Source: Lingula anatina
Taxonomy: Eukaryota > Brachiopoda > Lingulata > Lingulida > Lingulidae
Direction of reading: 5' to 3'
Length of the DNA: 64,000 nt
Assembly (NCBI RefSeq): GCF_001039355.2
Contig: NW_019773548.1
Span: 520,618 to 584,617, forward strand
Position 1 is the stretch's first letter; the number at the start of each line of letters is the position of its first letter. Under the pieces are notes generated by a model that searched no databases, was not told the origin of the DNA, and saw only the letters and a program-made list of their open reading frames with translations. A program made the translations under genes and the position numbers. This document shows, one piece after another, positions 57,639-64,000 of this stretch.

Positions 57639-60600
57639 TCAACTGGAGTCTTCGTTATGGCTGACATTTGGACCTTCCATTTCAGATCTTACGACGTCTT
57701 GGTACTGTGAGGTCCACTTGGTCAGTTCCATAGGTACACAGTTACCATACTCTGGACTATCTACATCATCTACTTCCCTTCCGTAAATCTGGAAATAAAA
57801 TAAAATTAAAAATAATAGAAACTGATTCATAAAACACGAACTCGCAAATTAACTTTATATTTTGTGTTAAGAGACTCTCAGAATTGAAGCAAATCTCTTT
57901 TGTTTGGCTATTGTAACTGAAAGAAAAAGTAAAGATAAGTGTAATTTTGTTTACAATAGTGTTAACCAGATCAGCTTTTCTCCATAGCATATAAAGCATC
58001 TGTCAATTTATAAGTAATATTTTTTTAAAATTAAATAAAGAGAAAAAATAATACAGTTATTTTCTTATTTATCTATATCTTTACTAGATATTTATATAAT
58101 TTTATTCATATCGTTATTTCTTGGTAAAATGAACCAATTGATTGTCAATGAAATCTGCAAACTCATTTTTCTCAACTTATAAACTAAAACGCACACCATA
58201 AAATTCTAACAAGCTAACAAAATTCAATCAATCAAATTACTAATAAACGATACAACCAATCAGTCAATCAACCAATCAATCACAACCGAACCTTACCTGG
58301 CAAACAAACTCCAGCACATTTCTCTTGGTGGTCTCAGCCTGTGCACGAGAACCCCACCGGAATTCAAAGGACGGTGGGTCTGTATTTGGTTGACGTACAT
58401 ACTCCAGGTACGCCTGACGTACGAACTCTTGCGTCACCAACTTCTTGACGTCACCAAACACCTCGTGATTCTTCCTGGGAAGACATCGGGAAGGTCAATC
58501 AACAAAGTCCTCAATGAGTTTAAGAACTTGATATATAAGTCAAAATACTAGATTTATATTGAAGGACTCGATACATCTATCAAAACTATGTTTTTGTTTC
58601 ATAAAAAGCTTAACGTTTCACTTTGATAGCTTTTTACCTATCATAGTTGATCTTTAGAGATGCGTTTTCAATATAAGTTATTTATTACTTTGATACCAAA
58701 AAATGCCTATTTTGTCTTGAAATAGGAAACACATATCGCCTTCAACATATTGGCAATGACAGAACTGATAAAATATAGCTTCTTGACAGTCTCAAGAAAA
58801 GCTGGGTGGTAAATATAGGAAAATTTAGAGAAAACATACTCTGAGTCTACTCCAAGTCTTTTCAGTGTATGCCACAACTTTGCTAAAATAAAGAGAATAA
58901 AACATTAAATGTTACATACAATAAAAACAATCACCAAAGCACTGGTGAGCAGTGATCGTCCCATATGACATCACACTGAAGAAGATCACGCATGTGTTCG
59001 AAAGCTCTGTCAGGTATAGCTCTATTTTTAGTATAGAAATTGAAAATTTGAAAAATTTAATACTTGAATCACAACCATAAAAACTATCTACTGTATTCAT
59101 GAAAAATTTTACTGACTTTTATTTAAAACTTTAAGATATCATTGGGCGCACTCAGACCAAGTTGATCTTCAAACTAACAGTGCCAGGGATCAAATATGGG
59201 CAACCAACTTGAAAGCTTGTTGCATAATCCCCTAATAGACTTTGGATAGATTCCCCGTAAGAATTCGGCTGCAAACTTCAAAGTGGGTCAGCTATATTTG
59301 ATCCACAGCTCTGTTAGGCTCTATTCCCATAGATTTTAGATCGATCTATCCCCACGGGGAGTCTCACTAGATTACTTTCAGATAATCCGACTTAAATACC
59401 CGTCCCGCCTACTACAAGCTGTAAGGGGGTAATTAACTTTCGTGTCCGCCCGGCTGACAGCTATTTAGCGTGAACCCCCAGGGAGTTAGGTCGATCTAAA
59501 GTAGGTCGATCTAATCTATGGAAATGGGGTGTAAGTCAGCAAATCAATTTTTGTTGTTAATGCAGCCATTTTCTCATTACAAATAAAACTTACTGTCTGG
59601 GACTACATTCCCCTCCATAAAGATAAGACTGAGGATAATCATCAGAAGACCAGTCTTAGCATTTTCTTCTGGGGACCTAAAAGAGAGAGAAAGAATTGAA
59701 ATCCATTAACCTTACAGATTAAAAAAATTAACTAAAAATTAATCGAACATAATACAAGTAAAGATGAAAGGGACTCTCTGTAGTATTGTATTTGAGTCCA
59801 TTTTCACTCACATTATGGCATATAGCACTGGACAGATCAGGATATAACATGTTCCTGTTCAGACCAAAATGTAATGTTTTACTGGTGTCTATGTCCTTGT
59901 CTATCTTTATCAAAAGAGCTAAACACTAAACTTTCACTGGAAATAAAAACATTACCATTTCAGATGTGGTTCATCTTCATTAAGATCTATGGCATTGACC
60001 AGCATGTAACTGGTCTGTTTTCCTGTTGTTTCTGTCTGCAGTTTAAACCCAAACACCTGGAATAATACAGTAGCCTCACACATTAGACAGGTAAGATATG
60101 TTTACTAGATAGATGTGATGAACTATTCATCAATTAATTTAATTTGTTACAAAAATCATCAATACTGTTGAAGTGATTTCATTGGTTGGTTAATAGGTCC
60201 AGGAAACGAACTGTTATGACGGAGGAGGGGGGGGGATGTTCCATGGGCTACGGAAATAGACCCAAAGAACTGAATATTTACTAAATGTTACTGGCATTTG
60301 ACATATGACTAAGGGGGCATTCCCATGTACAGCTGGATGGATTTAAAACTGCTGGGATTCTCGATGAATTGCATTCAGTGTAAGCGGCTTAAATGTCTGG
60401 CACGCCTACTCAAGCTGATAAGGGGTAATAAACGAAAGTCAATTACCCTCTAGTTACTCAAGGGAACGTGCCAGACAATTAAGCTGATTACACTAAAAGC
60501 ACTTTAGCGAGAAACCACGTAGAGTTAGACTGATCCAGCTAGTACGATGGGTTTATAGGAACACAGTCTAATATTGGCCTTTTGGACTGAATCCACTTAC

Positions 60601-61331
60601 ATATTGCAGCTGTTCTTCTGCCTTCTTGATCAGTATTGGGAAACTCTTGCTCATTTCCTTCAGGACATGTCTGTTGATTTCTACAACATATAAAATGGTG
60701 GAGGGTTTGTGTTGCTGCTAATGGTACAGAGAAATCATTTGTAGTAATCTAGTCAGTGGGTTTTTTGGTTCTGCTGCAGAAACTTTACAATTTTTCATTT
60801 AGGCCTTAATCCGAATTACTAAAAATTAAAAACAGCAACAATTTGAATTCCACAAATAAATGTTCTGTTCTTAACATCTGAAAAGATCAAACTGAGAAAT
60901 GAATGGTGTCTGTCAGAAAGTCTTTGTAAGCATTTAAAAAAAAAAAAATTAAAATAGAAAACTGCACTGAGTATTGGAATCATTCAAATTTGGTTATTAT
61001 TTGCAGGTATCATTTGTGACTTTTTTTTAAACCAAATGAAGTTTTCATAAACCTGGGTACAAAAGAAGCAAACAATTCACCATTAACAGACAACAGAGGT
61101 TGCTATTCAAGACAAGACAAGGCAGGCGTTTGGTCCCAGATGACACTTATTGAAGAAGCTGAACAAACCTTTCTTTTTGATTGGAATTTTCTTCTGGTCT
61201 GCAATCAAAATATACTGCACCAGCTCTGTTACCTTACAGGAAAGAAAGATAATAGTTACATCAAATTATAGTTAAATAACATGTAAACGTTAACTAATAC
61301 ATTAACAAAAGTTTTCGTTAGAAACAAGGAG

Positions 61332-61395
<64 letters not shown>

Positions 61396-62268
61396 GAGAG
61401 AAAGGTCAGAGATCAAACAATTTTTATTACTATTTTGAAGTTTTACAATTAAACAAAAAAGGAGTGTCATACTGTTCATGTGACTGCATTCAGTGAGAGG
61501 TCCTGTAAAGTTGGTGTACAGTGGCATTACAAACACATTGTGACTGGGCCCTAAGTTATATACATACACCCCATTTCCATAGATTAGATCGACCTACTTT
61601 AGATCGACCTAACTCCCTGGGGGTTCACGCTAAATAGCTGTCAGCCGGGCGGACACGAAAGTTAATTACCCTCTTACAGCTTGTAGTAGGCGGGACGGAC
61701 ATTTAAGTCGGATTATCTGAAAGTAATCTTGTGAGACTCCCCGCGGGGATAGATCGATCTAAAATCTATGGGAATAGAGCCATAGTTATATAGTCTAGTT
61801 AATGACAATGATACTTGACACTTTTTAACCTAAATGTGTGTCCAATCTTTAAACCTGGGACTGAATTTCTTTCTTTCTTTTATTTATTTATTTATTATTA
61901 TTTATTAATATTATTATTTTTTTTTTGAAATTTAAAAATATCAATACCTTCTTCTGTATATCTGCCTGGGAGAAGTTGGACACCGCCCTCTGTGCTTGTG
62001 TCAGGGATTGGGTCGCCTCCACTTCTTCATCCTACAGGATGGGAAAAAAATAAATAAATACCAGTAGAAAATTGTCCCCCATAATGATTGATATTTAATT
62101 AATCCCAAATTTCCAACAAATTAAGCCCAGAAGAAAAGACATTCAAATCTCTTATATCCCTTATTTGAACAAACCTACACTGCCAGTTCAATGTACATGC
62201 AAAATGTAGTTTTAGACATTGTTCTTTTAAGACTAATACTGCATTTTATTTGATTGCAGGCGTGTGTG

Positions 62269-62312
<44 letters not shown>

Positions 62313-62635
62313 GTTATATTTTAAAAGTACTTGGAGATACAAAACATGCAAGGATATTAAGTTTCCAAGCTAAGTAAGAACTCTCAAGATTTTAGGTCTC
62401 GTCTCCGCGTTTTGAGAATTGATAACTGCGCCTATACTAAACACTCTACGAAAAGGGCTGTCGAGCTCGCAAGAAGTGTAGAATTTGCAGTTTAATTGTC
62501 ACTTGGTCTCACTTTGTGCGGTTATTCTCGTTGAAATAAACACGGTTACCATAGCATTAATTGAGGGAGTTTTACCGAAGACTCTGCCTGGGAGGAACGC
62601 TGTGGTCGTTGGGTTTTCTTCTTAGCTTTCGGCAT
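57639..62635 (-). CDS. NSMCE3: Non-SMC element 3 (MAGE-domain subunit of SMC5/6 complex)
   Basis: Nine exons on the minus strand: 62635-62576, 62031-61948, 61232-61169, 60680-60601, 60056-59956, 59676-59594, 58882-58840, 58474-58297 and 57788-57639. All phases join to give 280 residues. After a basic N-terminus (MPKAKKKTQRP) the MAGE homology domain covers about residues 45-255. Its recognisable blocks are VTELVQYILIADQKKIPI, FPILIKKAEEQLQYVFGFKL, TGLLMIILSLIFMEGN, LWHTLKRLGVD, VTQEFVRQAYLEYVRQ and FEFRWGSRAQAETTKRNVLE. In other eukaryotes NSMCE3 forms two winged-helix folds, binds the RING protein NSMCE1 and the kleisin NSMCE4, and acts in DNA repair and chromosome maintenance. An invertebrate normally has a single MAGE gene of this kind, and the length agrees. 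It is divergent from RFT1 (540 bp between ATGs). Three related MITEs sit in introns 2, 4 and 6. Confidence 0.92.
59318..59531 (-). mobile_element. ~215-bp MITE in NSMCE3 intron 6
   Basis: Ends (CTATTCCCATAGATTTTAGATC and its imperfect inverse GATCTAATCTATGGAAATGG) are inverted repeats. It is nearly identical, in inverted orientation, to 61567-61782. The body includes GGCTGACAGCTATTTAGCGT and a CGATCTA-rich right end. No coding capacity. Confidence 0.82.
60311..60567. mobile_element. Related, diverged MITE in NSMCE3 intron 4
   Basis: Begins with GGGGCATTCCCATGTA and has similar internal order to the elements at 59318 and 61567: a TTGCATTCAG-type motif, then GCTTAAATG, then a GGCACGCCTACTCAAGCTG block and TAACCCTC-like sequence in inverse. 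The right end contains GATCCAGCTAGTACGATGGG. It is clearly a relative but of a different subfamily. Confidence 0.6.
61334..61390 (+). repeat. (TG)n microsatellite
   Basis: About 28 TG units in intron 2 of NSMCE3. The poly Thr-His frame is an artefact. Confidence 0.9.
61567..61782 (+). mobile_element. ~215-bp MITE in NSMCE3 intron 2
   Basis: Inverted relative to 59318-59531 and matching it almost throughout (shared AGCTATTTAGCGTGAACCCC in inverse, GGCGGGACGG, AGTCGGATTATCTGAAAGTA). Ends are CCCCATTTCCATAGATTAGATC and its imperfect inverse. Confidence 0.82.
62274..62308 (+). repeat. (GA)n microsatellite
   Basis: About 17 GA units in intron 1 of NSMCE3. Confidence 0.9.
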
Positions 62636-63175
62636 TCTATAGTAGATCAATGAAGTTCACAATCCTTTAAGAAAGGCGGGAGATCGGAAAGTTGTATCCG
62701 CTCTCGCGAAATGAAGTTGCAAGACTTCTTAGTTTTATTTTCGTATTTAGATTTTGTTTGCCCTTTGCTTGAAATGAAAAAAGGGATCGCAAATCTTAGC
62801 TTATCGAAGAAAATTTAATAAAAGCATCCGTTCGGATTGAAAATAATTAGCAAAACTTTTGAAAATCAATACCATCCGAAGTGTATGTCACGTGATCATA
62901 ACAAACATGGCAGCGCCCACGAATCTGGAGCGTGGCAGTCGTACGTACTGTATATCCGAAAAATGGATGAGATGAAAGGACTATGGGGAATGTTCAGTTT
63001 GTATTCAATCTGACTAACTACTGTTAAAATACAAACTGCATATATATAGATTTGTTGTAGCTGCGGTTTACATAAAACAACATCTCTGCAGCACCTGTAT
63101 GTTGTACTTGCTTGGAGACAGGAAATCGACACAGTAATATTTCGTTAATAACACTCACAGTACCCAGAGGACAAA
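62636..63175. promoter_or_regulatory. Shared promoter region, NSMCE3/RFT1
   Basis: 540 bp between divergent ATGs. GTCACGTGAT at 62887-62896 lies close to the midpoint, followed at about 62905 by AACATGGCAGCGCCC, a YY1-like site. Both types are common in housekeeping promoters. Function is inferred from motif and position. Confidence 0.55.
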
Positions 63176-63836
63176 ATGTCGGGGTCTGTCGAAGATGATA
63201 CCAATGTGCTGTTAAGTGCAGCAGCTTCTGCTTCTTATCGGATGTTACTCAATGTAAGTAGAGGCACTGTTTATTACTAATTTTCCCAGTAGATTCTTAG
63301 ATCCAGATATCTGAAAGGCCAGAAGGCAAAGGCGATTTTAACACAGACTTTTAACTGTGTTATTTACATTGTGTTTAGTCAAGGAAATTCTTTATAATGC
63401 AGTGCTACTAGTACATTCAAAGCAATTATCCCTGTGGTTGCATCCGTATTTACATTTAATTTCTTTTTCTTGAACTGTATTTGCTGAAGTATATGTATCT
63501 ATGATATAGATAATATACAGTACCTGTTAAAGATGTCCATTTGTTGATTTATTAACCAGCTAGGTCAAAAATCCATAAAACAAACTACTTTGCAGGATTT
63601 AGTATTGAAATAGAATTAAGTTTCTCTGAAACTGTTAGGCCAAGTTATGTGATCCGGAATGCGTTTGTCAAATTCTAGTAGGGCATTTTCATGCAGCTTT
63701 ACATACATGTGTCACTAACTCTAAGTTATTTGGAATTCTCTTTATTTCAGCTAATGTTCCGAGTCTTGAGTTTTGTGATGAATGGAGTTTTACTGCACTA
63801 TGTGACCAGCCAGATGTTGGGGGTGGTTAATGTCAG
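63176..63836 (+). CDS. RFT1: RFT1 homologue, first two coding exons (gene continues beyond window)
   Basis: Exons 63176-63253 and 63751-63836 encode the first 54 residues. They contain LLSAAASASYRMLLN and then LMFRVLSFVMNGVLLHYVTSQMLGVVNVR, matching the conserved N-terminus of RFT1 (FRVLTFVLN..GVVNVR pattern) including the first membrane helix. RFT1 is a multi-pass ER membrane protein of the MOP/MATE-like fold. It is needed for N-glycosylation at the stage of the Man5GlcNAc2-dolichol precursor; whether it is itself the flippase is disputed. The donor at 63837 shows that the gene continues to the right. The start is the first ATG in the exon and lies downstream of the promoter shared with NSMCE3. 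Confidence 0.85.
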
Positions 63837-64000
63837 GTAAAAACCAAGAATATAGCTTCAACGAGAAAGGTCAGCAACAAATTCAGGATTAGCTGTTGAC
63901 TGAAGAAAGAAATAACTGCTTTGTGCATAAAATGCTTTAAGTGCTAAATCTCTTCATACACTCAATCTGCACGACATTTCATGCACAGCCCCTTTATAAC
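63837..64000 (+). other. Intron 2 of RFT1, truncated by window end
   Basis: Begins with a GTAAAA donor. No further exon is seen before the window ends. Confidence 0.6.

Noticed and set aside
1-64000. tRNA, rRNA, integrated virus or autonomous transposon coding region
   Set aside because: No cloverleaf with A/B boxes, rRNA stretch, reverse transcriptase, integrase or transposase motif was recognised on either strand.

Overview
The window is animal nuclear DNA. It is AT-rich and intron-rich with consensus GT..AG splice sites, many microsatellites and many short transposon-like repeats. The gene set (RFT1, NSMCE3, an ASB-type ankyrin/SOCS-box protein, a Slob/PXK-type pseudokinase with a WH2 tail, a fibrillin-like EGF protein) is metazoan. 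Repeat style and gene flavour suggest a marine invertebrate, perhaps a mollusc or another lophotrochozoan, but nothing read here proves the phylum. There are three runs of N (9100-9123, one base at 29600, 49552-49879).

Layout: 1-17.7 kb is a gene desert of CT-rich microsatellites, poly-C and AT-rich unique sequence, with one weak orphan-exon candidate near 10.3 kb. From 17.7 kb the window is gene-dense. (1) DUF393/DCC-family mitochondrial-type protein, minus strand, 17705-19373. (2) Slowpoke-binding protein/PXK-like pseudokinase, plus, 19958-32266. (3) Soluble prolyl-4-hydroxylase-like 2OG-Fe(II) oxygenase, minus, 34144-37629. (4) Unrecognised 634-residue acidic helical protein, plus, 38087-44917. 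(5) Secreted EGF/cbEGF protein, plus, 47214-53313, interrupted by the large gap. (6) Ankyrin/SOCS-box protein, minus, 54637-56293. (7) NSMCE3 (MAGE domain), minus, 57639-62635. (8) The first two coding exons of RFT1, plus, from 63176 and running off the window. Exon boundaries were assigned by hand from splice sites and reading phase. For genes 1, 2, 3, 4, 6 and 7 all phases join into one open frame from ATG to stop.

Six of the eight genes form three head-to-head pairs (1/2, 3/4, 7/8) with 457-584 bp between start codons. In two pairs a GTCACGTGA E-box lies near the midpoint. No pathway links the genes: they are a mixture of housekeeping genes (NSMCE3 in the SMC5/6 complex, RFT1 in N-glycan precursor handling) and signalling, matrix or ubiquitin-ligase genes.

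The most unusual signals are in the non-coding DNA. Five intronic minisatellite-like arrays, in three plus-strand genes, share the core TCACAYCYAACACAAT. All lie in the sense orientation and within about 60 bp of a splice site. Other features of note are a 93-bp tandem array that repeats a splice acceptor plus the start of its exon; two tandem, haplotype-like copies of one locus, of which only one carries a 221-bp MITE; an inverted pair of near-identical MITEs flanking NSMCE3 exons 3-6; and a near-complete 570-bp palindrome in an intron.
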